A stretch of DNA of 8,177 nucleotides, from assembly GCA_013695925.1 (NCBI GenBank), contig JACCZO010000322.1, forward strand, positions 1-8,177. The letters run 5' to 3'. How positions within the stretch are numbered: the first letter of the stretch is position 1; the number at the start of each line of letters is the position of its first letter. This DNA comes from Chthoniobacterales bacterium. Its GTDB lineage: Bacteria; Verrucomicrobiota; Verrucomicrobiia; Chthoniobacterales; UBA10450. Of the stretch, positions 1-6,351 are shown in pieces. A program made the position numbers and the translations under genes. Under the pieces are notes generated by a model that was not told where the DNA came from, searched no databases, and saw only the letters and a program-made list of their open reading frames with translations.

Positions 1-691
1 ACGCGCCTAACGACACCGCCGTGACCTGGCTGAGATGAAAGTCGCGCGCCTCGCCGCGGACGAGACTGGCGATGATCATGAGCCCGCCGCCGCAGAGCAT
101 GGTCTGGGCGGAAGAGAGAAAGGGCGAGCGGGAGTTGGGCGCCCGGAGCGAATAGAGCGAGCCGACCGACCACATGAGCGAACCAAAAAGGAGAATCAGC
201 ATGCCGAGCCCGGCGTGGTTCGAACCGCCCGCCGGCGGCGCCACGATGGCCGGCCCGACTAAAATGCCGACGCCGACGAAGCCGGCGGCCAAACCGAGCA
301 TGACCAAGGGCCGCGGCCGCGGCGAGGAACCGGTCAGCCAAGCCAGGATCGCGATGTAGATCGGGACCGTGGCGACGATGAGCGAGGCGAGGCCGGACGG
401 CACCCATTGTTCCGCCAAGGTGACGCTCCCATTTCCAAAAAAGAGCAGGCAACCCCCGACGATGAGCGCGGTCCGCCATTCCGCGAAGGACGATTTCGGC
501 GCGCCCTGCCAGAGCGCGATTGCATACATGATGACGCCGGCGAGAAAGAAGCGCACGCCCGCCATGAGGAGCGGCGGCATCGATTCGATCGCGAGCAGGA
601 TGCCGAGATAAGTGGAACCCCAGATGAGGTAGAGGGCCGCGAAGGCGGCGATGAGCAGAAGTTTGCGCGGGGCCGGCGCGGCGCCGCTCAC
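1..691 (-). CDS. EamA/DMT-family transporter (YedA/RhaT-like), C-terminus cut by window edge
   Basis: This is an inner-membrane exporter of the drug/metabolite transporter superfamily. Members export amino acids, sugars or metabolites, and the substrate cannot be read here. The minus strand stays open for 230 codons from a GTG at 691 to the window edge; the family is usually about 290-310 residues, so roughly 60-80 are missing. Seen: a hydrophobic protein with probable membrane helices near residues 11-34, 40-61, 76-95, 99-119, 129-149, 161-181 and 194-211. The first helix carries the hallmark YLIWGSTYLGI (21-31), and AEQWVPSGLASLIVATVP (93-110) is typical of the first EamA repeat. The GTG shares four bases (GTGA) with the stop codon of the upstream oxidoreductase gene, which fixes the start and suggests translational coupling. 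A weak GGAAG lies about 10 bases before it. It is the last visible gene of a probable three-gene operon. The family call is firm; the function is not. Confidence 0.88.
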   Translation of the reverse strand, partial: MSGAAPAPRKLLLIAAFAALYLIWGSTYLGILLAIESMPPLLMAGVRFFLAGVIMYAIALWQGAPKSSFAEWRTALIVGGCLLFFGNGSVTLAEQWVPSGLASLIVATVPIYIAILAWLTGSSPRPRPLVMLGLAAGFVGVGILVGPAIVAPPAGGSNHAGLGMLILLFGSLMWSVGSLYSLRAPNSRSPFLSSAQTMLCGGGLMIIASLVRGEARDFHLSQVTAVSLGA

Positions 692-1326
692 GAGAACCGG
701 TCTTCCGTCCAAGGATCGGCCGTGTTGCTGTAGCCGCGCACTTCCCAGAAACCGAGCTTGTCTTCCGCGGCGAACTCGATCGTTTTGACGAACTTCGCGC
801 CCTTCCAGGCGTAGAGCTTCGGGATAATGATCCGGGCCGGGCCGCCGTGCTCGCGCGTGACGGGTTTGCCGTCGAACTTCGTCGCGATCAGGACATCGTC
901 GTCGAGGCAATCGGCGAGGCGGACGTTAGTCGAATAACCGTCGTAGCTGGTAAAGAGAACATGCTGCACCTCCGGTTTTGGCCTAACGAGATCGACGAGA
1001 GTGAAGAAAGCGACCCCGCTCCAGCGGCAGTCGAACTTGCTCCAGGTCGTGACGCAGTGAAAATCGCTCACGTCCTCGAACTGCGGGAGAGCGTTGAATT
1101 CTTCCCAGGTGAAAGTTTGCGGGTTTTCGACCAGGCCACCGATCTCGAGCCGCCATTCCCCTAACGAGATCTCGGGACGCACCCCGAGATCAAGGACCGG
1201 GAAACCAGGGGTGAGATGCTGCCCGGGCGGGAGCCGGTGGTCGGAGCGGCCCGCCGGTTTCGCTTTGCCGCTCATCTTGCGGGCCCAGCGTTCCTTGCGC
1301 TCGGTCAGGCTATTGTTGGCCGCCAT
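688..1326 (-). CDS. Sulfite-oxidase-like molybdopterin-dependent oxidoreductase, cytosolic
   Basis: A 212-residue protein of the oxidoreductase molybdopterin-binding domain family (sulfite oxidase / MsrP-YedY fold), at the usual length for the short stand-alone members annotated 'sulfite oxidase-like oxidoreductase'. Seen: an N-terminal basic stretch without a twin-arginine or Sec signal; GEWRLEIGGLVENP (56-69), typical of the domain entrance; DFHCVTTWSKFDCRW (88-102), in which Cys91 is the expected molybdenum ligand; HGGPARIIIPKLYAWKGAKFV (160-180) around the cofactor; and the C-terminal signature RGYSNTADPWTEDR (197-210). Lack of a signal peptide implies a cytoplasmic enzyme, unlike periplasmic MsrP, and no MsrQ-like haem membrane partner is nearby. 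The electron partner and substrate are unknown. It lies 41 bases downstream of the UVR-motif gene and overlaps the transporter gene by four bases. The ATG at 1326 has no Shine-Dalgarno sequence, and a copy of the GCCTAACGA word lies a few bases upstream of it. Confidence 0.9.
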   Translation of the reverse strand: MAANNSLTERKERWARKMSGKAKPAGRSDHRLPPGQHLTPGFPVLDLGVRPEISLGEWRLEIGGLVENPQTFTWEEFNALPQFEDVSDFHCVTTWSKFDCRWSGVAFFTLVDLVRPKPEVQHVLFTSYDGYSTNVRLADCLDDDVLIATKFDGKPVTREHGGPARIIIPKLYAWKGAKFVKTIEFAAEDKLGFWEVRGYSNTADPWTEDRFS

Positions 1327-1367
1327 AAGTCGTCGTTAGGCCGCGCGGCCGGGAACAGTGATGCCGG

Positions 1368-2117
1368 CTAGGATTGCGCCTTAATGAGGCGGATGGCGTC
1401 GCGCAATTCCGCGGCGCGCTCGTAGCGTTCGCCCTGGATGGCGCGATCCATTTCCCGCTCCATCACTTCCAGTTTCGAGAGCGGCCGCCTGGCTCGGACT
1501 TCATCGAGCCATTCATCGAGAAAGGCGATCTCCGAGCTCTTCGCTTCCAGCTCGGGAAAGGCGGATTGCTGGAAGAATTCGCTGATCCGATCACGGCCCT
1601 TTTCGATCTCGCGAATTGCGTCGCCAAATTGTCCGTCGGCGAGCAGGATCGAAACGCGCGCGCGGGTGTGCATCATCAGAACGTAGGGGCGAAATTGCTG
1701 GAAGCTCCAGACGAGATCCTCCCGCTCGCTGTGTTCGTCGACAAAAGTAAAAAGATCGAGATTGCGCTGCGTGTCGCGGATGACGCCATCGAATTCCTCG
1801 ATCTGAAAAAGACTCAGGTAGCGGTGGTAATATTGAATGCCTTCCTGCTGCAATTCGCCGCATTGCTCGGGCGTAAGCTCGTATTCCTCGCCCCGTTCGG
1901 CGGCGCGGACGGCGCGGCGCTGGTGATAGACAAGATACGACTCGCAATTATGCGGACGCTGCCCATCGGGCCGGCCTTCCATCTCCATCTGGAGCAGGCC
2001 GAGATCGATCCGGAGCTGCAATTTTTCCCGGCCGTCGAGGCCCGGAACTTTCCGGACCTTGATCGAACCAGATTCATGTGGCCATTCTTTCAGGAGGCTA
2101 TTCAAGTCGAGGCTCAT
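1368..2117 (-). CDS. UvrB/UvrC-motif (UVR) protein with N-terminal conserved block and TPR-like helices
   Basis: A 249-residue soluble protein. Seen: an N-terminal block, residues 19-55 (VRKVPGLDGREKLQLR, then DLGLLQMEMEGRPDGQRP), which I recognise as the conserved start of a UVR-motif family in Planctomycetes and Verrucomicrobia; a helical middle with TPR-like stretches near 97-125 and 157-180; and a C-terminal UVR motif at 214-246 (EREMDRAIQGERYERAAELRDAIR). In UvrB and UvrC this motif forms a helical hairpin used for protein-protein contact, and in McsA-type proteins it accompanies an adaptor role. No nuclease, helicase or zinc-finger motif is present, so 'excinuclease' would be an over-call; a scaffold or adaptor is more likely. 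The frame stays open up to an ATG at 2246, but that extension crosses the palindromic element and lacks family resemblance. I therefore chose the ATG at 2117 (MSLDLNSLLKEWP), just after a candidate promoter. First gene of a probable operon with the oxidoreductase and exporter. Confidence 0.85.
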   Translation of the reverse strand: MSLDLNSLLKEWPHESGSIKVRKVPGLDGREKLQLRIDLGLLQMEMEGRPDGQRPHNCESYLVYHQRRAVRAAERGEEYELTPEQCGELQQEGIQYYHRYLSLFQIEEFDGVIRDTQRNLDLFTFVDEHSEREDLVWSFQQFRPYVLMMHTRARVSILLADGQFGDAIREIEKGRDRISEFFQQSAFPELEAKSSEIAFLDEWLDEVRARRPLSKLEVMEREMDRAIQGERYERAAELRDAIRLIKAQS

Positions 2118-2125
2118 CGCAAGAA

Positions 2126-2153
2126 ACAATCGAGTCGGGGGTTGCTTTGTCAA
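2126..2153 (-). promoter_or_regulatory. Candidate sigma-70 promoter for the UVR / oxidoreductase / EamA operon
   Basis: On the minus strand a perfect TTGACA (-35 box, 2148-2153) is followed after 16 bases by GATTGT (2126-2131), a weak -10 box that keeps the key A at position 2 and T at position 6. Transcription would start near 2119-2120, two or three bases before the ATG at 2117, giving a nearly leaderless messenger. The -35 match is good and the -10 match is poor, so this is only a candidate. Confidence 0.38.
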
Positions 2154-2164
2154 CGCAGGCCGAA

Positions 2165-2220
2165 GGGTAGCCAAGCTTCCAGCTTGCAGAGAGGGAGCAA
2201 GCTGGAAGCTTGCGCTAACC
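2165..2220. repeat. 56-bp REP-like palindromic element between divergent genes, abutting xerD ATG
   Basis: A perfect 16-bp inverted repeat, CAAGCTTCCAGCTTGC (2172-2187) and GCAAGCTGGAAGCTTG (2197-2212), encloses a 9-base loop. Allowing one bulge (2213) and one mismatch (2167/2218), the pairing extends outward so that 2165-2171 pairs with 2214-2220, and the stem ends exactly at the xerD start codon. Each arm is itself an imperfect palindrome around AAGCTT. The flanking genes diverge, so neither needs a terminator here. The architecture fits a dispersed repetitive extragenic palindrome or a remnant of a small mobile element. Whether it recurs in the genome cannot be judged from this window. Confidence 0.7.
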
Positions 2221-3111
2221 ATGGAAGCCGAGATCGACGCGTTCATTCGCTTCCTCGCGGTGGAGCGCGGTCTTTCGGAAAATTACCAGCTCTCCACCCA
2301 GCGTTCGTTAGGCGAATTTGCCGCCTGGTGCGCGGCGCGGAAAGAGATCACGAAGGCCTCTCAGGTCGGGCTGCCCTTGATCAGTGAATATCTGGCGGAG
2401 CGGAAGCGGGGCGGCCTTTCGGCCTCGTCGATCAAACTGATCGTGGTCGCGCTCAAGATCTTTTTCCGGTTTGGGACCGCGCAGGGCTTCGTGCGGAAGG
2501 ATCCGACCGATGCGTTATCGCTGCCGCGAATCGAGCGCTCCTTGCCGGAGACGTTAAACGAGCTGCAGGTCGAGCAGTTGCTCGAGAGCGTCGACGGCAA
2601 GGCGCCGCTGGGCCTGCGTGATCGCGCGATGCTGGAGCTGCTCTACGCCAGTGGGCTGCGCATTTCCGAGCTGGCCGGCGCGAAACTGGAAAATCTGAAC
2701 CTGGAGGAGGGGGTCGTGCGGGTGACCGGAAAAGGGAACAAGACGCGGCTCATCCCGGTCGGGCGCAAAGCCTGCGCCGCCATTGCCGCCTACCTCGAGG
2801 AGGAGCGCCCGCGGTTGGTGAAGGGTCGCACCGGGAGCGAAGTTTTTCTTTCCGTGCGGGGCGCTCGCCTAACGACGGTGCGGATCTGGCAGATCGTGAA
2901 GGCGGTGGCGCGACGCTCGGGACTGGAGCTGAACGTTTATCCGCATTTGCTCCGGCACAGTTTCGCCACCCATTTGTTAGGCAATGGAGCTGATCTGCGC
3001 ATCATCCAGGAGATGCTCGGGCACGCCGATATTTCGACGACGCAGGTTTACACGCACGTGGACCAGCAGCGCCTGAAAGCGGTGCACCATAAATTTCACC
3101 CGCGGGCGTAG
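2221..3111 (+). CDS. xerD: Site-specific tyrosine recombinase XerD
   Basis: A 296-residue tyrosine recombinase of the XerC/XerD type. With its partner it resolves chromosome dimers at the dif site in the terminus, normally at the septum under FtsK control. Seen: the N-terminal core-binding (SAM-like) domain, residues about 2-88, beginning EIDAFIRFLAVERGLSENY; the catalytic domain from about 110 to the end. The full catalytic set is present: Arg147 (GLRISEL), Lys171 (TGKGNKTR), His242 and Arg245 (HLLRHSFATHLL), His268 (MLGHADISTTQ) and nucleophile Tyr277 (VYTHV). These sit within two residues of the E. coli XerD positions. The C-terminus KFHPRA resembles E. coli XerD (HHPRA), which favours XerD over XerC. 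The frame opens at 2059, but the ATG at 2221 matches the family N-terminus. No partner recombinase, integron or phage genes are adjacent, so a housekeeping role fits. No clear Shine-Dalgarno sequence: GGAAG at 2204-2208 is buried in the palindrome stem. Confidence 0.93.
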   Translation: MEAEIDAFIRFLAVERGLSENYQLSTQRSLGEFAAWCAARKEITKASQVGLPLISEYLAERKRGGLSASSIKLIVVALKIFFRFGTAQGFVRKDPTDALSLPRIERSLPETLNELQVEQLLESVDGKAPLGLRDRAMLELLYASGLRISELAGAKLENLNLEEGVVRVTGKGNKTRLIPVGRKACAAIAAYLEEERPRLVKGRTGSEVFLSVRGARLTTVRIWQIVKAVARRSGLELNVYPHLLRHSFATHLLGNGADLRIIQEMLGHADISTTQVYTHVDQQRLKAVHHKFHPRA

Positions 3112-3123
3112 GTCGCATTCTTC

Positions 3124-3176
3124 CCATTTTTCCCATCCGGTCCCATGGGAATAATGGGAACGGATGGGAGTAATGG
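3124..3176. terminator. Bidirectional hairpin between convergent xerD and FIST genes, built of CCCAT/ATGGG words
   Basis: The convergent gap holds a long stem-loop: 3131-3139 pairs with 3161-3169 (TCCCATCCG/CGGATGGGA), then a single mismatch, then TCCCAT/ATGGGA (3141-3146 with 3154-3159) around a 7-base loop. An outer CCATT/AATGG pair (3124-3128 with 3172-3176) extends it. Placement 13 bases after the xerD stop and 4 bases before the FIST stop (on its strand) fits a shared terminator. Neither side has a strong U-run after the stem, so it is not a textbook intrinsic terminator and could also be a repeat element. Confidence 0.6.
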
Positions 3177-3179
3177 ACG

Positions 3180-4349
3180 CTACTTGCAGAAGAGGGCCAC
3201 CGACGCGGTGTAGCCGTGGAGGTAGCTGGCGTTCCCGATCGGCCCGATCTCGCCGTTACAGAAAAAGCCCGCGCTCGGGACCGGTCCAAAAATCTCGGCC
3301 AGGGTGACGGCATCGTGGTCGGGCACGCCGAAGAAGCGATGGCCGCGCCCATTGCAGGAAAAGACGAGCGAGGCGAACGGCTGGCAGCCTTCCACTTCGT
3401 TGATCTTCGCCAGTTCGACGAGATCGGCGTGGGCGGTGATCTTGTCGCGCAACTGGTATTGCAAAGTTTGTCCGGAGCGGGCGCGCGCACCGATCGCGAC
3501 TGCGCCGGTTTGCGGATCGGCGCCTAACAAATTGCGGACGAGGAAATCGCCGCGCTTCAAATCGGCGACATATTCCGAAGCGGCGAGCCCGGCGAAGAGA
3601 TTGCCGCGGGCGCGCTCTTTTTCGTCATCCGAGAGTCCGTTGAAGGTTTCGCTCAGGACTTGGTAGGCAGGACGCGAACCGAGCGCGTAGACCAGGTTCT
3701 CATCGGCCTGCGTAATCGTGAAGGGCTCGCCCACCGGCTTGCAACCCTGGCTCACAATGGTGCGAATCTTTCCGCCCTTGATCGCGAGCGCGACCACGGC
3801 GGCGTCGATCACTTTGCCATCGAGGAGGAGCGCTTTTTCTCCGTTTTCGCTGCTGCCGCTAGCCAGCCCGCCGATGCTTGGGGCATTGGGGAAGGCGACG
3901 TTCCATTCATTCAGCCAACGCTCGAGATTGGGCGCGTAGGGATTGGCGAGCACGATCCAGGAATCGACGTCCTCGGGACTGAGCCCGGTCTCCATTTGCC
4001 AGTAGGCAGGGCCGGTTGATTTCTCAATCTGCTCGTTGGTAATAAGGATTGGCATCAGTTTCGTCTCGGGCAGACTAAGTAGGAGCAGCGACATCCCGGA
4101 GACCCCTTCGGCCTCCTTGTTGCGCCCGATCAACCCCGCGCCGAGCGAGCCGACGAGGAGCGGGATGCGGCCGTGTAAACGGACGAGATCGAGCACTTCG
4201 TTGATCTGGGGCAACCAACTGGCGGAGAGAAAAAGGAAGCCGCACGTCGGCCGCCCGCCGCATTCCTCGAGAGCTTCCCTGGCGGCGTTGATGACGGCGC
4301 TTTCCTGGAATTCACCCAGGATGAGGCGGGAACCAGCGCACGTTTCCAT
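3180..4349 (-). CDS. FIST-domain (FIST_N + FIST_C) putative sensory protein
   Basis: A 389-residue stand-alone FIST protein. FIST is a predicted sensory domain of bacterial and archaeal signalling proteins, proposed to bind small ligands such as amino acids; the ligand here is unknown. Seen: no signal peptide, hence cytoplasmic; FIST_N about residues 30-200, with LLVGSLGAGLIGRNKEAEGV (64-83), SIGGLASGSS (158-167) and DGKVIDAAVVALAI (177-190); a junction at QGCKPVGEPFTIT (201-213); FIST_C about 220-385, with FSCNGRGHRFFGVPDHD (330-346) and the closing GFFCNGEIGPIGN (361-373). No kinase, cyclase, GGDEF or methyl-accepting domain is attached, so any output must act in trans. The frame is open for 296 further codons upstream, antisense to the next gene; I chose the ATG at 4349 because domain homology starts soon after it. 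That ATG has no Shine-Dalgarno sequence. It is divergent from the DUF3352-like gene, with 81 bases between them that must hold both promoters; no convincing boxes are visible there. Confidence 0.88.
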   Translation of the reverse strand: METCAGSRLILGEFQESAVINAAREALEECGGRPTCGFLFLSASWLPQINEVLDLVRLHGRIPLLVGSLGAGLIGRNKEAEGVSGMSLLLLSLPETKLMPILITNEQIEKSTGPAYWQMETGLSPEDVDSWIVLANPYAPNLERWLNEWNVAFPNAPSIGGLASGSSENGEKALLLDGKVIDAAVVALAIKGGKIRTIVSQGCKPVGEPFTITQADENLVYALGSRPAYQVLSETFNGLSDDEKERARGNLFAGLAASEYVADLKRGDFLVRNLLGADPQTGAVAIGARARSGQTLQYQLRDKITAHADLVELAKINEVEGCQPFASLVFSCNGRGHRFFGVPDHDAVTLAEIFGPVPSAGFFCNGEIGPIGNASYLHGYTASVALFCK

Positions 4350-4430
4350 GCTAGGAGATCGTCGATAGAGCGGCAAAAGTCGAGACGGACGGCCGCTCGC
4401 GGTGCAGCGATTTAGTGCGAGACTGCGCCC

Positions 4431-6236
4431 ATGAAGAAGCTGGTCGCAGTCTTTGTGATCGCGCTCGTGGTCGCGGCGGCAATCTGGGTGGCGGTGCGGA
4501 TGCAGCTCGCGAAACGCGTCGCGGCCGTCCCAGCGCTCCTGCCGGAGGCGACATTGATCCTCGTGGAAATTCCTGATCCGCAACAGACGCGGGCCGATTG
4601 GCACGAGAGCGATCTCTTCAAAATCTGGCACGAACCGGCGGTGCAGGAATTCTTCCAAAAACCGCTCGCAGGCATGCCGAAGGATCGGGGCGACCGTCAG
4701 ATGCTGGAGCAATTCCTCGCCCTCGGACCGAAGAGCAGTTTCCTCGCCCTGATTTCGCTGGAGAGAAACGAACCGAAGCTGATCGGCGGCTTCCATTTCG
4801 ACGTCTCCCCGGAAAAAGCGCGGGAATTCATCGGCCAACGGGAAGCGGAGTGGATGTCGAAGGATGCGAAACGAGAAACGATTGTCTACGAACAACACAA
4901 GATCGAGACGGTGACGGTGTCGCAATTCGTCTTCGCCAGCGCCTACGACAACCAGTGGTATTTCGCCTCGAACGACCTCGCCGCGCTCCAGCAGTTGCTC
5001 AATCGGGCCGATCATCGGGGCGAGAAAACCGGTGGATCGCTGCAGGACAAGGCCGCTTTTGGGGCGGCTACCAAACAACTGCCGCGCGCCTATGGCGGGA
5101 TGCTCTATCTCGATCCGCGGCCGTTTGTGGAAAAGCTTTTGCCTCTTGTCGCGATGACCGGGCAATCGCTCCCGATGAATCAGTTGCAACGGCTGCAGCA
5201 GGTGGAGAGCGTGGCGGCGGCGGTCGGCTTCGAACATGGCAAAATGCGCGAAACCGATTTCGTGGCCATGCCGCGGGTCAGTGCGGAGAAAAAACTGCAG
5301 CGTCTGATGCTGGGGACTGCAGGGGTGAACACCTTTCTCTATTCGGATTCGCGGGTTCAGTGGCCCGACAATCTGCTCGCTTCATCGGCGCCCGCCGCGG
5401 TTGGGATGCCCGCGCTGCTGCAGCAATTTACCGCGGCCATGAAGGCGCGGGGAATTTCGTCGGAAGATTTGCGCCAGGCTTTCGGGGAAGAGCTGGAGAT
5501 TGTCGGCGATTGGGCGCCCGATGCACACTGGCCGACGCTAGTCGCGACGTTACCGGTGCATGACGCGGCGCGCGCGAAGAAAATCGCGGATGCGCTCACC
5601 TCGATCGATCTCGGCGGAGCGCCCTGGACGCGGACCGAAAAAAATGGCGCGACCTTTTACAGTGCACAGCCGTTTGGTGGATTCGTCCCGGTCCATCCGG
5701 CCATTGCGGTTTCGGATAAATTCCTCTGTGCCGGTTCGGATCTCGAGCGGGTGGAAAAGGCGCTGGCCGGCATCTCCCAGCCGGCGCGGGAACTGGAAAA
5801 AAGCGCGGTTTTCCACGATGCGACCCTTCAGGTGCCGACGGCGGATTCAGCCTTCAATTATGTCGATACACGCCTGCTTTACGAGCGGCTCGATGCCGCG
5901 TCGCGTCCGCTGTTGCTGATGGGGGCGACGTTTTATCCGGCGCTTGGAAAATCGGTGGATCTCTCCAAACTGCCGCCGGCGGAGGTGATCGCGAAACACC
6001 TCACGCCGATTGTCATGTCGCAGCGTTACGAGGAGAATGGCTACATCACCGAATCGGTCGGGCCGGTGACCTTCCGGCAAGCAACCCTCGGTGTCGCGGG
6101 AGCGATTGGCGGGTTGTTTCTCTATCTGCGGGAAGGCCTGAAGATCGACAGTGGTGCCTGGCAGAGCCTGCAGCCCGATCCGACCCCCTCCGCAACGGGT
6201 TCTCCCACCGATTCGCCAACCCCGAGCCCGTTCTAA
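4431..6236 (+). CDS. Membrane-anchored DUF3352-like protein of unknown function with Pro/Ser/Thr tail
   Basis: A 601-residue protein. Seen: two lysines then a single hydrophobic segment (about residues 4-23, VAVFVIALVVAAAIWVAV) without a lipobox cysteine, so it is an uncleaved signal-anchor or a signal peptide, with the remainder predicted outside the cytoplasm. Residues 37-80 (LLPEATLILVEIPD, then a segment with HESDLFKIWHEPAVQEFFQKPL) match the typical opening of DUF3352-type proteins, in which 'LP..t...v.lpd' is followed by a helical segment. Related motifs of alternating strands and helices recur along the chain (for example 343-400 and 430-480). A weak hydrophobic stretch lies at about 551-565, and the C-terminus (578-601) is a low-complexity tail rich in Pro, Ser and Thr. 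No catalytic motif is visible and the function is unknown. The DUF3352 assignment is by pattern memory and moderate only. The start at 4431 is the only one that keeps the hydrophobic N-terminus; it lacks a Shine-Dalgarno sequence. Confidence 0.8.
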   Translation: MKKLVAVFVIALVVAAAIWVAVRMQLAKRVAAVPALLPEATLILVEIPDPQQTRADWHESDLFKIWHEPAVQEFFQKPLAGMPKDRGDRQMLEQFLALGPKSSFLALISLERNEPKLIGGFHFDVSPEKAREFIGQREAEWMSKDAKRETIVYEQHKIETVTVSQFVFASAYDNQWYFASNDLAALQQLLNRADHRGEKTGGSLQDKAAFGAATKQLPRAYGGMLYLDPRPFVEKLLPLVAMTGQSLPMNQLQRLQQVESVAAAVGFEHGKMRETDFVAMPRVSAEKKLQRLMLGTAGVNTFLYSDSRVQWPDNLLASSAPAAVGMPALLQQFTAAMKARGISSEDLRQAFGEELEIVGDWAPDAHWPTLVATLPVHDAARAKKIADALTSIDLGGAPWTRTEKNGATFYSAQPFGGFVPVHPAIAVSDKFLCAGSDLERVEKALAGISQPARELEKSAVFHDATLQVPTADSAFNYVDTRLLYERLDAASRPLLLMGATFYPALGKSVDLSKLPPAEVIAKHLTPIVMSQRYEENGYITESVGPVTFRQATLGVAGAIGGLFLYLREGLKIDSGAWQSLQPDPTPSATGSPTDSPTPSPF

Positions 6237-6351
6237 ACGCCTCCTCAAGCGGGACAATGCGGCGCAGCGCGACCGCCGGCGGAGAGCAATTGTCGCGTAA
6301 GCGCGAGAATCCTGCTGCGGAATAGGAAAGATATGTTAGAGTTGGCGCCCT

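Noticed and set aside
2118..2246. A 43-codon N-terminal extension of the UVR-motif protein to the ATG at 2246
   Set aside because: It would translate through the palindromic element and into the xerD coding start, and it has no resemblance to the family N-terminus.
1374..2387. A 337-codon plus-strand open frame antisense to the UVR-motif gene
   Set aside because: Its translation has no recognisable domain and mirrors the codon structure of the minus-strand gene, which has clear family motifs. Long antisense frames are common in GC-rich DNA.
2221..3111. Integron, phage or genomic-island integrase
   Set aside because: The protein has XerD-type length and C-terminus and no adjacent attC array, tRNA attachment site or cargo. 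Housekeeping XerD is the simpler reading.
4350..5237. A 296-codon upstream extension of the FIST frame on the minus strand
   Set aside because: It is antisense to the DUF3352-like gene, is rich in Arg and His, and shows no domain. FIST homology begins just after the ATG at 4349.
4598..5563. A 321-codon plus-strand frame inside the DUF3352-like gene
   Set aside because: Composition (Arg/Gly/Ala rich, no motif) marks it as an out-of-frame shadow. The 601-residue frame has a signal-anchor and coherent secondary structure pattern.
6237..6351. Promoter or terminator in the gap before the small winged-helix-like gene
   Set aside because: CCGCCGGCGG and a CGCG-flanked TAA are short palindromes expected in GC-rich DNA. 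GATATGTTAG could be a -10 region, but no matching -35 sits at 16-18 bases.
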